Assembly (NCBI RefSeq): GCF_003389455.1
Contig: NZ_QUAC01000486.1
Location: 1-64,000 of the forward strand
Direction: 5' to 3'
DNA length: 64,000 nt
From: Streptomyces inhibens
GTDB taxonomy: Bacteria > Actinomycetota > Actinomycetes > Streptomycetales > Streptomycetaceae
The position numbers and the translations under genes were made by a program. How positions within the stretch are numbered: position 1 is the stretch's first letter; each line of letters opens with the position of its first letter. Positions 15,331 through 23,443 of the stretch are shown here, piece by piece. Below the pieces are notes generated by a model. That model was not told the origin of the DNA and made no database searches. It saw only the letters and a list, made by a program, of their open reading frames with translations.

Positions 15331-16135
15331 CCAGGAACGGACTTCGGCCAGGCTCTCCGCAGCGGCCCGGCAGATCGGGTACGGGGTGATCAGCAGCTAT
15401 CACGACTATCGGGCGATGTTCACCTGGCGGTCCTGGGTCGGGGGCTGGCTGCTGAGGCTCACCTGCCAGGTGCTGTTCTTCGCCACCCTGGGCAAGCTCA
15501 TGGCCGATCCGGGGGCGGAGGCGTACATCGCGCTCGGCAACGCCGCCGTCCTGGGCCCGCTCGGGACGCTCGGGGTCGTCTCGTCCAGCGTCGGTGAACG
15601 CAGGTCGGGCACCCTCCAGTACCTCCTCGTCAGCCGGGCGAACCCCCTGCTGGTCATCGCCTCCCGGGGGCTGTACTGGGTGGCGGACGGCATCATCACC
15701 TCGTGCGCCGTGCTGACGATCATGTCGGTGCTGATCCCGGGCACCGTGCACTCGGGCGCACTGCCGGGGATCCTCGCCATAGAGGTGCTGCTCGCGCTCT
15801 GCGCCTACGCGATGTCCCTGGCGCTCGCGAGCCTGAGCCTGCGCAGGCCGGGCAGCCGCATGTACCTCACCGCGAGCACCACGATCATCATCCTGGCCCT
15901 CGCCGGGGTGAACACGCCGCCGCCGGCCGGCGGACCCTGGGGCGTCATCGGTCAGCTACTGCCGGTCCGCCACGGCCTGCAGGCGATCCGGGAACTGGCG
16001 GCCGGCCGGCCGCTGCCCGTGGGACTCGTGGCGGGCGAGCTCGCCGTGGCACTCGGCTGGGCGGTCCTCGCCTACACGGGCCTGACGCTGACCCTTCGGC
16101 GCAACACGCGCTCCGGCGCGCTCTCGCTCTCATGA
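15323..16135 (+). CDS. ABC-2 type permease, second subunit
   Basis: The 270-residue protein shows several membrane segments (for example GILAIEVLLALCAYAMSLAL and TIIILALAGV). It is a distinct second half rather than a duplicate of its neighbour. Translation is coupled through the 8-base overlap with the previous gene. It ends 67 bp before the aminotransferase gene. With the two genes before it, it completes a heteromeric exporter. Confidence 0.86.
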   Translation: MTSQERTSARLSAAARQIGYGVISSYHDYRAMFTWRSWVGGWLLRLTCQVLFFATLGKLMADPGAEAYIALGNAAVLGPLGTLGVVSSSVGERRSGTLQYLLVSRANPLLVIASRGLYWVADGIITSCAVLTIMSVLIPGTVHSGALPGILAIEVLLALCAYAMSLALASLSLRRPGSRMYLTASTTIIILALAGVNTPPPAGGPWGVIGQLLPVRHGLQAIRELAAGRPLPVGLVAGELAVALGWAVLAYTGLTLTLRRNTRSGALSLS

Positions 16136-16202
16136 CGCAGCTGATCAGACGCGATCCGCCGTCAAGTCACCTGCCTGTTCACCCGAGAAAGAAAGATTCC
16201 CG

Positions 16203-17486
16203 ATGAGTGACGCGTTCGAAGAATCACCCCCGCCTCCGCCCGCCTACTACAAGCAGGGCACTGCCCGGCTGGTCGGCGGGAGTGGCCTGCGGGTCTGGGA
16301 CGCCGACGGGCGTGAGTATCTGGACTGCGCGGCAGGAACCTTCAACCTCTCCCTCGGGCACAACCACCCGGACGTGGTGGCCGCCATCAAGGGGCAGACC
16401 GACGAGCTGCTCTTCGCAAGCTCCATGTTCCAGACCGACGTCTCCAACCGGGTGATGGAACTGCTCGTCGAGCTGAGCCCGGCGAACCTCACCCGGGTCA
16501 ACCTCCGCAGCAGCGGCGGCTCGACCGCCACGGAAGGGGCGGTGAAGATCGCCCAGCTGCACACGGGGCGCCGCGACGTCATCGTGCCGTTCCGCGGACA
16601 CGTCGGGCAGACGCTCGCGGCCAGCGGGCTGAACGGCATGTCCCAGCTGCGGGCGCCGTTCCCGGCGGTCTACCCGAGGGCGGTCAACGTCCCGGACCCC
16701 TACTGTCTGCGCTGCTTCTACCGGCAGGAGCCCGACAGTTGCGGCTACCTCTGCATCGACCGCATCGACGACTTCATCAGGTACGCCGGTACGGGCAGCA
16801 CCGCGGCCATGCTGATCGAGCCGATCAGCGGCGCCGGCGGCAACATCGTCCCCCCGCCCGGATACCTGCAGCGGCTCCGGGAGTTCTGCGACGAGCGGGA
16901 CATCGTCCTCATCTTCGACGAGACCCAGACGTCGTTCGGACGCACCGGTTACCTGACGGCGGCCGAGGCGTTCGGCGTCGAGCCGCACATGATGACCGTG
17001 TCGAAGGGGCTGAGCGGGTCCGGTCTGCCGCTGGCGGCGATCATCACCGAGGAACGGCTCATCGGCATGGACCGGTCTCTGCACGGCTTCACCTCGGGCG
17101 GCCACCCGATCGCCGCCGCGGCCACCATCGCCACGCTGTCGCAGGTCCGCCGGCCGGAGTTCCTGGAGAACGTCCGCACCGTCGGCTCCGCCCTCAAGGC
17201 CGCCCTGCTCGACCTCGGCCGCACGTACCCGGAGATCGGTGACGTACGCGGCCTGGGGCTGATGCTCGGCATCGAACTGTCGGAACCGGACGGGTCGCGC
17301 TCGCCGCGCCTGGCCCGGGCGCTGCACGCGGCGCTGATGGAGCGCGGGGTCATCACCCGGGTGTCCGAGCACAGCGAGGGGAACACCATCGAACTGCGCC
17401 CGCCCCTGATCCTGACCCACGAGGACGCCAAGCTCGTGGCCGAACGCTTCGGGGAGGCACTGGAAATGATGCGGGTGCGCTCATGA
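16203..17486 (+). CDS. Class III PLP-dependent aminotransferase
   Basis: The 427-residue protein has the class III aminotransferase layout. GHNHPDVVAAI lies near residue 55, the cofactor aspartate is in LIFDETQTSFGRTG, and the internal aldimine lysine is Lys268 in TVSKGLSGSG. A Cys-rich insert (PYCLRCFYRQEPDSCGYLC, about 160-185) recalls a metal-binding loop and is unusual for the family. In C7-cyclitol pathways an aminotransferase converts a keto-cyclitol into the amine, which fits the cyclase gene that overlaps its stop codon. Amination of a peptide-derived ketone is an alternative. Confidence 0.88.
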   Translation: MSDAFEESPPPPPAYYKQGTARLVGGSGLRVWDADGREYLDCAAGTFNLSLGHNHPDVVAAIKGQTDELLFASSMFQTDVSNRVMELLVELSPANLTRVNLRSSGGSTATEGAVKIAQLHTGRRDVIVPFRGHVGQTLAASGLNGMSQLRAPFPAVYPRAVNVPDPYCLRCFYRQEPDSCGYLCIDRIDDFIRYAGTGSTAAMLIEPISGAGGNIVPPPGYLQRLREFCDERDIVLIFDETQTSFGRTGYLTAAEAFGVEPHMMTVSKGLSGSGLPLAAIITEERLIGMDRSLHGFTSGGHPIAAAATIATLSQVRRPEFLENVRTVGSALKAALLDLGRTYPEIGDVRGLGLMLGIELSEPDGSRSPRLARALHAALMERGVITRVSEHSEGNTIELRPPLILTHEDAKLVAERFGEALEMMRVRS

Positions 17487-19633
17487 CGACCAACGACACC
17501 GTGGCGGTCTTCGACGTCGGCGGCACCCACGCGCGCTCGGCGGTGCTGGACGGCGACGACCGCCTGCACGACCTCGCCGTGCGGACGGCGCCGTCCTGGG
17601 CCAGCTGCCCGGGGGAGGGGGCGGCCGCGCTGCACCGGCGTCTCGTGGACCTCATCGTCGCCGATGCGCGCCGGCTGGCCCGCCGCCATGCGGTGAGCGC
17701 GGTCGGCGTCTCGCTGGGCGTGGCGATCGACGCGCGCACCGGCATGACGGTGGGATCCGGCCCCCTCTGGGGCGACGGGGCCGGGCACAGGTTCGACACC
17801 GTCGGGGCGCTGCGGGAAGCAGCGCCCGAGTTCCGGTGGACGGTCGCCAACGACGTCACGGCGACCGCGGTGGCGCTGGCGGCGCAGCCGCACGCGCAGA
17901 ACCTGCGGCGGCTGGCCGCGGTCGTCGTCGGCAGCGGCATCGGGCTGCGGACCATCGAGGTCGGCACCGGCAGGGTCCCCACGAACGCGGACACCGGCCT
18001 GCAGGGGGAGATCGGGCACCTGCCGGCCGAATTCCGCATCGGCACACGGGAGATCGTGCTGCCCTGCGACTGCGGTGCGACCGGGCACCTCAGCTCGTAC
18101 GCATCGGGCCGCGGCATCGACCGGATCCTCCGGCTGCTCGCCGCCGAAGGCACGCCCTGGCTGGCCGCCGACGCCTCGCTCACCAGCCAGTTCGCCCAGG
18201 CGGTGGCCGGCGGTGAGCAAGGGGCGCGCGCCGTGCTCGAAGCCGTGACACGGCCGCTCGCGCACGCGCTGCTGTCGGTTCTCAGCACCGACGCCGAGAT
18301 CGACCGAGTGGTCCTCACCGGCGGCGTGGCCGCTGGCCTAGGCGGTGACTACCTGGAGTGCCTGACCGCCCGGATGGACGCGGCGGGACTCTACGGACGG
18401 CCGGGCTCACTGGCCGACAGGATCCAGGTCGCCCCACCCGGAGCCGAGCCCGCACTGCGAGGAGCTGGGAGGCTCGCCCGCTCCGGCGCCGTCGGGGCGC
18501 GCAGCTGGACCGTGCCGGGCGACAACCCGAAGTCCTACAGCGTCGTCATGGCCCCGGACATGCTCGCCTCCGGTCGGAGTCGGCTGCGGGAAGCGGCGGG
18601 CCTGGGCACGCACGGCGCCGCACGCCGGCTCGTCGTGGCCGACAAACGGGTGTGGGAGCTCTACGGGGACGCGCTGACGGACGCGCTGACGGCCGGAGCG
18701 GGGAACGTCGCCCTCGAAACGCTGGTGCTCGACGTGGACGAGTCGAGCAAGAGCCTGGCGGCGGTGTCCGACCTGGTCGACGCCTTCGACCGGTTCGGTC
18801 TGCTGCGCCGGTCGGAACCGGTCATCGCGGTGGGCGGCGGCGTGCTGCTCGACCTCGTGAGCTTCACCGCCAGCGTCTACCGGCGGGGCGCTCCGTACGT
18901 CAAGGTCCCCACCACCCTGCTGGGCATGATCGACGCGGGCATCGGGGTCAAGACGGCGATCAACTACGGCGGGAACAAGAGCCGGCTGGGCACCTACTCC
19001 CGTCCGAGCCGGGTCGTCATCGACCCGGGGTTCCTGCGCACGCTGGACCCCCGCGAGTACCGCTGCGGCCTCGGCGAATCGGTCAAGATAGCGCTCGTGG
19101 CCGACGCGGCGCTCTTTGAGCTCCTCGACACGCACAGCCGCGCTCTGGCGGCGGGCACGCCGGACCCGCAGGTGGAGTCCGAGGTCATCGAGCGCAGCAT
19201 CGCGGCCATGCTCGGCGAACTCGTCGGAAACCTCTGCGAGGACCGGCTGGAGCGGCTCGCCGACATCGGGCACTCGTTCTCCGGCGCCCTGGAGATGCGC
19301 CTTCGGCCCGCGCTCCTGCACGGTGAGGCCGTCGCCATCGACCTCGCCGTCACCGTCATGCTCTCGCGGAACCGGGGCCTCCTGCCGCCGGCCGTCGCCG
19401 ACCGCATCATCCGCGTCCTGGCCGACCTGGGCCTGCCGATGACCCACCGGGAGATGACCCTCGACCTGCTGGTCGAGGCATTGGCCAACACCAGCCTGCA
19501 CCGCGACGGCCGCCAACGCCTGCCCCTGCTGCAGGACATCGGCCGCGCCGTGTTCGTCGACGACGTGACCGAGGCGGAACTGGGCGAGGCCCTGGCGGCC
19601 CTGCAGGCCCGGCAGTGGCAGGTGGTGTCGTGA
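17483..19633 (+). CDS. Fusion of ROK sugar kinase and 2-epi-5-epi-valiolone-synthase-type sugar phosphate cyclase
   Basis: Residues 1-340 form a ROK kinase: phosphate-binding FDVGGTHAR at 9-17 and PCDCGATGH near 193, which matches the ROK zinc motif CxCGxxG but lacks its third Cys. Residues 345-716 are a dehydroquinate-synthase-fold cyclase: GGGVLLDLVS near 450, then YRRGAPYVKVPTTLLGMIDA, NYGGNKSRLGTY near 495, and a C-terminal RDGRQRLPLL...VFVDDVT. These are features of the EEVS branch (acarbose AcbC-like), which closes sedoheptulose 7-phosphate to a C7 cyclitol, rather than of AroB. Separate ROK-type cyclitol kinases are known in acarbose and validamycin pathways. Here cyclase and kinase are one polypeptide. 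The fusion is read directly, with no stop or frame change. Confidence 0.88.
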   Translation: MTTNDTVAVFDVGGTHARSAVLDGDDRLHDLAVRTAPSWASCPGEGAAALHRRLVDLIVADARRLARRHAVSAVGVSLGVAIDARTGMTVGSGPLWGDGAGHRFDTVGALREAAPEFRWTVANDVTATAVALAAQPHAQNLRRLAAVVVGSGIGLRTIEVGTGRVPTNADTGLQGEIGHLPAEFRIGTREIVLPCDCGATGHLSSYASGRGIDRILRLLAAEGTPWLAADASLTSQFAQAVAGGEQGARAVLEAVTRPLAHALLSVLSTDAEIDRVVLTGGVAAGLGGDYLECLTARMDAAGLYGRPGSLADRIQVAPPGAEPALRGAGRLARSGAVGARSWTVPGDNPKSYSVVMAPDMLASGRSRLREAAGLGTHGAARRLVVADKRVWELYGDALTDALTAGAGNVALETLVLDVDESSKSLAAVSDLVDAFDRFGLLRRSEPVIAVGGGVLLDLVSFTASVYRRGAPYVKVPTTLLGMIDAGIGVKTAINYGGNKSRLGTYSRPSRVVIDPGFLRTLDPREYRCGLGESVKIALVADAALFELLDTHSRALAAGTPDPQVESEVIERSIAAMLGELVGNLCEDRLERLADIGHSFSGALEMRLRPALLHGEAVAIDLAVTVMLSRNRGLLPPAVADRIIRVLADLGLPMTHREMTLDLLVEALANTSLHRDGRQRLPLLQDIGRAVFVDDVTEAELGEALAALQARQWQVVS

Positions 19634-20706
19634 CCGGGTGGCAACTGGTCCGCTCCGGGCACCGGGTCCGGATCGAACCGATGGAAAGGCCACCCGGCGA
19701 CCGGCCGTACGTGTCGATGCTTGCCGTGGGACTCTGCGGCACCGACGTCCAGATCGGCGCCGGTCACCGGGGGGACGTGGCCGGGGTGCTCGGCCACGAA
19801 GGCATCGGGATCCTGCACGGCGTTCCCGGCGGCGACCGGATGGTCGTGTTCAACCCCGTCGACGTGCGCAACCAGGATTCGGTACTCGGCCACAGCTTCG
19901 ACGGCCTGCTCCGCAGCTGGGTCCCCCTGGGACCGGAGCTGCCGCCCGGCGCGCTGCAGGAGGTCCGGCCGCTGGACCCGACGGCCGTGCTCACGCTGTG
20001 CGAGCCGCTCGGCACCGTCCTCTACTCGTGGGAGCTGATCGGGCGTTCGGCCCCGGCCGGCCCCCTGTCCGTCGGCATCTGGGGCGCCGGCCCGATCGGG
20101 CTGCTCCATGCGCGGAGGGCGACTGACCAGGGACACGACGTCGAACTGGTCGAGGCGCGGCCGGAACGCCTGGCCTGGGTGGAGAACCACGCCCGCCTCG
20201 CGCCCGTCCGCCTCTCCGTGACCGGCCACCGCGCGCCGCGGCCACTCGACGTGGCGGTCGTCTGCGCCCCACGGCCGTCGATGGCGAGCGCCGTCCGGGA
20301 GGCGGCGGACACACTGCGGTCCGGCGGGACGATGGTGCTCGTCACGGCGCTCGACGCGGCGGCAGCGGCTCCCACCTTCACCGACGCCACGGTCGGCCGG
20401 GTGCGCCGGCACAACGTCTGCGGCGGGATCGATCCTGAACTGGGCCTGCTCAAAGCGGTCTCGCACGAGGGCAAACCGCTGGTGCTCACCGGCCACCGGG
20501 GCACCTCGTCGGCCCAGCTGCGCGCGGCGGAATCGGTCCTCCGCGCGGATCCCGGCGGGTACGGCGGCCTCATCACCCACGAGCTGGGCCCCGAGGACGC
20601 GGTGGACGTGATCAACCGCCGGCTCGACGGGCAGTTCCGGGCCGCCGACGGCTCCGAGATCGTCAAGGTCGTCGTCCGCTTCCCCGACGGCGGCCGCCAT
20701 GGGTGA
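19630..20706 (+). CDS. Medium-chain (zinc-type) dehydrogenase, first copy
   Basis: This 358-residue MDR protein carries GLCGTDVQIG and GHEGIG, the catalytic-zinc ligand segment (Cys and His-Glu). Its NAD(P)-binding motif is GIWGAGPIGLLHA near residue 155. The structural-zinc Cys cluster is missing. GTG overlaps the cyclase stop (GTGA). In aminocyclitol pathways such enzymes oxidise a ring hydroxyl to the ketone that is then transaminated. Together with the adjacent second MDR gene it may set up two oxidations, or one oxidation and one reduction, on the cyclitol. Confidence 0.85.
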   Translation: MTGWQLVRSGHRVRIEPMERPPGDRPYVSMLAVGLCGTDVQIGAGHRGDVAGVLGHEGIGILHGVPGGDRMVVFNPVDVRNQDSVLGHSFDGLLRSWVPLGPELPPGALQEVRPLDPTAVLTLCEPLGTVLYSWELIGRSAPAGPLSVGIWGAGPIGLLHARRATDQGHDVELVEARPERLAWVENHARLAPVRLSVTGHRAPRPLDVAVVCAPRPSMASAVREAADTLRSGGTMVLVTALDAAAAAPTFTDATVGRVRRHNVCGGIDPELGLLKAVSHEGKPLVLTGHRGTSSAQLRAAESVLRADPGGYGGLITHELGPEDAVDVINRRLDGQFRAADGSEIVKVVVRFPDGGRHG

Positions 20707-21718
20707 ACGCCGGAGCAGGAGCCTGGAGCTGGTGCCCGGCGGGGTCCGGCTCACCACCCGCCCGTGGCCGCGCCCGGCGTCCCCGTCATGGGTGCTGGTC
20801 CGCCCGCACACCGTGGGCCTGTGCAGCTCGGACCTCAAGGAGGTCCGCCGCAGCCGCGACGTGCGGGCCGACTTCGGCCACGAAATGGTCGCCCTGGTGC
20901 ACAGCAGCAGCTCGGACGACTTCCCGCCCGGCCTGCGGGTGTGCCTGGACCCCCACGTCCCGGTGACCCGGACAACCGCGTTCGGAGAGACGGCACTTCT
21001 GACCGGACCGCCCGAGCAGCTGCGCGCCGCCCTGCCGGCCGTGCCCGACGGCACGCCGGACGACCGGGCGGTCTTCACCGAGCCCCTCGCGTGCACCGTC
21101 CACTGCGCGGCCAACGTCCTCCCCGGTTCCGATGTCGCGATCATCGGGGCAGGAACCGCGGGAGTCCTTCTGGCAGTGCTGCTGAGGCTCAACGGATGCC
21201 GGGTCACCCTGATCAACAGGAGTCCCGAGCGGCTGGCCGCCCTCTCCCCGACGGCGCTGCTGCGGGACGTGCCGAAGATCCCCCGCCGTGAGGTGGGAAC
21301 GCGCACCTTCGGCACCGTGGTCGTGACCACGGCGTCGCTTGACAGCAGCACCTTCGACAGCGCCTGGAACCTGCTGCCGGCGCATGGCGGACGTCTCGTC
21401 CTGTTCGGCGGCATCAGGCCGGACTGGCAGGTGCCGGGCACGCGGCTGCTGCTGGACGGCATCCGCCGCGGCGAGCAGACGCTGGAGCTGGATCGGGGCG
21501 GGCGCCGCGCCCTGGTGGTGGGGACGCACGGCGCCACCGGCGCCGACTTCACCACGGCCGGCGCGGTGCTGGCGGCGCCGCTTCCCTGGACCACCAGCCA
21601 TGTCGAGGAGCTCATCGTCGGCCGGGTGACTCTGCCCGTCCTGGCCGAGCTGCTCAACGACGCGGCCAGGACGGGCGTGGACCCGGCCGGGAAGCACGTG
21701 GTGGACATCCGCCGGTAG
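20699..21718 (+). CDS. Medium-chain (zinc-type) dehydrogenase, second copy
   Basis: The 339-residue product is a divergent MDR relative of its neighbour. It retains GLCSSDLKEV and FGHEMV for zinc binding, and AIIGAGTAGVLLAVLL for the nucleotide. Its ATG overlaps the preceding gene by 8 bases. It is the last gene of the rightward operon, 38 bp from the end of the converging operon. Low similarity between the two dehydrogenases argues for different substrates or positions on the ring. Confidence 0.83.
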   Translation: MGERRSRSLELVPGGVRLTTRPWPRPASPSWVLVRPHTVGLCSSDLKEVRRSRDVRADFGHEMVALVHSSSSDDFPPGLRVCLDPHVPVTRTTAFGETALLTGPPEQLRAALPAVPDGTPDDRAVFTEPLACTVHCAANVLPGSDVAIIGAGTAGVLLAVLLRLNGCRVTLINRSPERLAALSPTALLRDVPKIPRREVGTRTFGTVVVTTASLDSSTFDSAWNLLPAHGGRLVLFGGIRPDWQVPGTRLLLDGIRRGEQTLELDRGGRRALVVGTHGATGADFTTAGAVLAAPLPWTTSHVEELIVGRVTLPVLAELLNDAARTGVDPAGKHVVDIRR

Positions 21719-21756
21719 CGGCCTGCCGCCCTGCCGGGCCCGCCCTCACGACCGCT

Positions 21757-22443
21757 CTACCGGGCCGCTTCGCACAGGCTCGTGTAGGCATCCAGGGCGG
21801 GTCCGAGGGCGGCCTGGTCGGCCCCGCTCAGCTCGGTGCGCCACCGGCCCGCCCCCTTGATCGACTGATCGCCTGGGTGCTTGGTGTGGAACGGGCCGAG
21901 CTGACGGGACTGGATCGACTCACAGACCTCGCGGTCGGACGTCCAGCCGAGCCAGGCGGCCAGGGCGGCGATCCCGGCCGGCCGGTCGGTCCAGAACTGC
22001 TCGTAGCGGATGAGGTGCACGCGCTCGGCGCCCGCGGCGGCACGTGCGCTGAGGATGGTGCGGGCGTAGGTGACGTACGCCTGCGCGAAGCCGGCCGCGC
22101 CGGTCTCCGAAACGCCCAGGCGGGAGAATTCGAGCATCCGGGTGGGCATTCCGGCGTTCACCTTCTCCAGGATCGAGCACAGCACGTCACGGGGGTCACG
22201 GACCATCACGGCGGCACGGGCCTGCGGGTAGGCGTCCAGCGCGGCGGGCAGCACTTCGGTCATCCGCGGGCACTTCAGGATGTCCCACCGTGCCAGCTCC
22301 TCCGCGGGGGCCGTGACGTCGACCAGACGGCCCGTCATGGCCCAGTCGGGATCCTCCAGCAAGGTCCGCCGGCACGACTCGGAGAGCATGTGCGCCACAG
22401 CGCTCGTGCCGGAACGGTGTATACCGCAGATGAGCAATTGCAT
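21757..22443 (-). CDS. PAPS-dependent sulfotransferase
   Basis: The 228-residue protein starts with the 5'-phosphosulfate loop ICGIHRSGTSAVA and contains MVRDPRDVLCSI, the 3'-phosphate-binding Arg/Ser segment of sulfotransferases. A late HTKHPGDQSIKGAG stretch resembles the loop that closes over the nucleotide. It should move sulfate from PAPS to a hydroxyl or amine of the product. GAGGTGG precedes the ATG. CysD and CysN in the same cluster supply APS, but no APS kinase is present locally. It is the last gene of the leftward operon. Confidence 0.87.
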   Translation of the reverse strand: MQLLICGIHRSGTSAVAHMLSESCRRTLLEDPDWAMTGRLVDVTAPAEELARWDILKCPRMTEVLPAALDAYPQARAAVMVRDPRDVLCSILEKVNAGMPTRMLEFSRLGVSETGAAGFAQAYVTYARTILSARAAAGAERVHLIRYEQFWTDRPAGIAALAAWLGWTSDREVCESIQSRQLGPFHTKHPGDQSIKGAGRWRTELSGADQAALGPALDAYTSLCEAAR

Positions 22444-22534
22444 GGAGCCACCTCGGAGTTGTGTCGTACAGGTCGTACAGCAGATGGGTTCCGGGCGGCC
22501 GGCCCGGTACGGCGAAGACCTCGCGCACCCGCTC

Positions 22535-23443
22535 CTACTCCCGCGGGTCCGGCCGGCGGTCGGTTCCGGTGCCATGGCCGGACTGCCCGCTGTCGCCGGG
22601 CCCGCGGGCGATCAGGCCGAAGGCGCGAACCGTCCGGCACGTGTCGTGCGCGGCCTTCGCCGACGCCATCGGAAGAACGAATCCCTCGCCGTCGTACAGC
22701 GCCGCGAATCCGGCCCGCACGGCGAATTCCGGCTCACCGACGCCCGCCGTCTCGGCCAGGAAGCACGCCATGTCGTCGAACGCCACCGCCCAGTGGCGCT
22801 TGGCGTAGATGCAGACGCGATGGCTCGCGGCCGGCAGCGGCGGACTCCAGTGGGTCGGCCGGCGGCCGCGCTGTTCTGGGACGGACGCCCACCACCTGTC
22901 GAGCGCCGCCTCGACGGTCTCCATGCTCCAGCCGTGCCAGGTCGCGGTGGTGGGACGGAAGCGCGCGTCCGGGTCGTACCGGCCGTCGAGGAGGGCCGCG
23001 AGCTCCCGGCGGGCCTCCTCGGCCGAGTCCGGGCTGTGGACGAGGTTGGCGTAGTAGACGGCGCCGTGCCGGCGGCGGATCGCCGATTTGAGGGCCAGCA
23101 GCCGGGCGGTGGCCCCGGGCCCGTCGACCAGGACCAGCCGGCTCGGCCCCGCGGACAGGTAGCGCCGCATGAGGCCCGCGGTCAGCGGCCTGCGGCCGGG
23201 GTCGATGCCGGACCACACGGCCGCGATCTGGGCCTCCGTCAGGCGCAGGGGGTGCTGCTCCAGCACCCGCAGGCCCGCCCGGGCGATGTCCGCCACGCAG
23301 TCCTGCAGGAGGCGCCGTTCGAGAGTGTCCGGCTTGAACAGCAGGAAACCGCGTTCCGTCGGTCCGGCGCCGTCGTGACGACGGGTGTCCGGCGTGACCA
23401 GCAGGGTTGCCCCGTCGTCACGGCCCGGGGCGCGCTCACTCAT
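22535..23443 (-). CDS. Nucleoside-diphosphate-kinase-like protein
   Basis: The 302-residue product contains an NDK-like domain from about residue 30 to 155. It begins GFLLFKPDTLERRLL and ends with NLVHSPDSAEEARREL, which keeps the His that NDK phosphorylates (NxxHGSDS in true NDKs). Ordinary NDK is about 140 residues; the C-terminal 150 residues here are unrecognised. The ATG overlaps the M16 stop (ATGAGTGA). A role in recharging nucleotides or phosphorylating a pathway intermediate is possible, and a house-keeping role is unlikely given the context. No matching cluster enzyme is known to me. Confidence 0.7.
   Translation of the reverse strand: MSERAPGRDDGATLLVTPDTRRHDGAGPTERGFLLFKPDTLERRLLQDCVADIARAGLRVLEQHPLRLTEAQIAAVWSGIDPGRRPLTAGLMRRYLSAGPSRLVLVDGPGATARLLALKSAIRRRHGAVYYANLVHSPDSAEEARRELAALLDGRYDPDARFRPTTATWHGWSMETVEAALDRWWASVPEQRGRRPTHWSPPLPAASHRVCIYAKRHWAVAFDDMACFLAETAGVGEPEFAVRAGFAALYDGEGFVLPMASAKAAHDTCRTVRAFGLIARGPGDSGQSGHGTGTDRRPDPRE

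Noticed and set aside
16203-19633. Daptide-type cluster (aminotransferase plus dehydroquinate-synthase-fold enzyme plus peptidase)
   Set aside because: The gene types look similar at first. However, the cyclase is an EEVS-type fusion with a kinase, the methyltransferase and membrane protease of daptides are absent, and the peptide ends in Lys rather than the daptide C-terminus.
18994-21708. 904-codon leftward frame across the cyclase and dehydrogenase genes
   Set aside because: Ser/Arg/Pro-rich shadow of three well-recognised rightward genes with overlapping start/stop codons.
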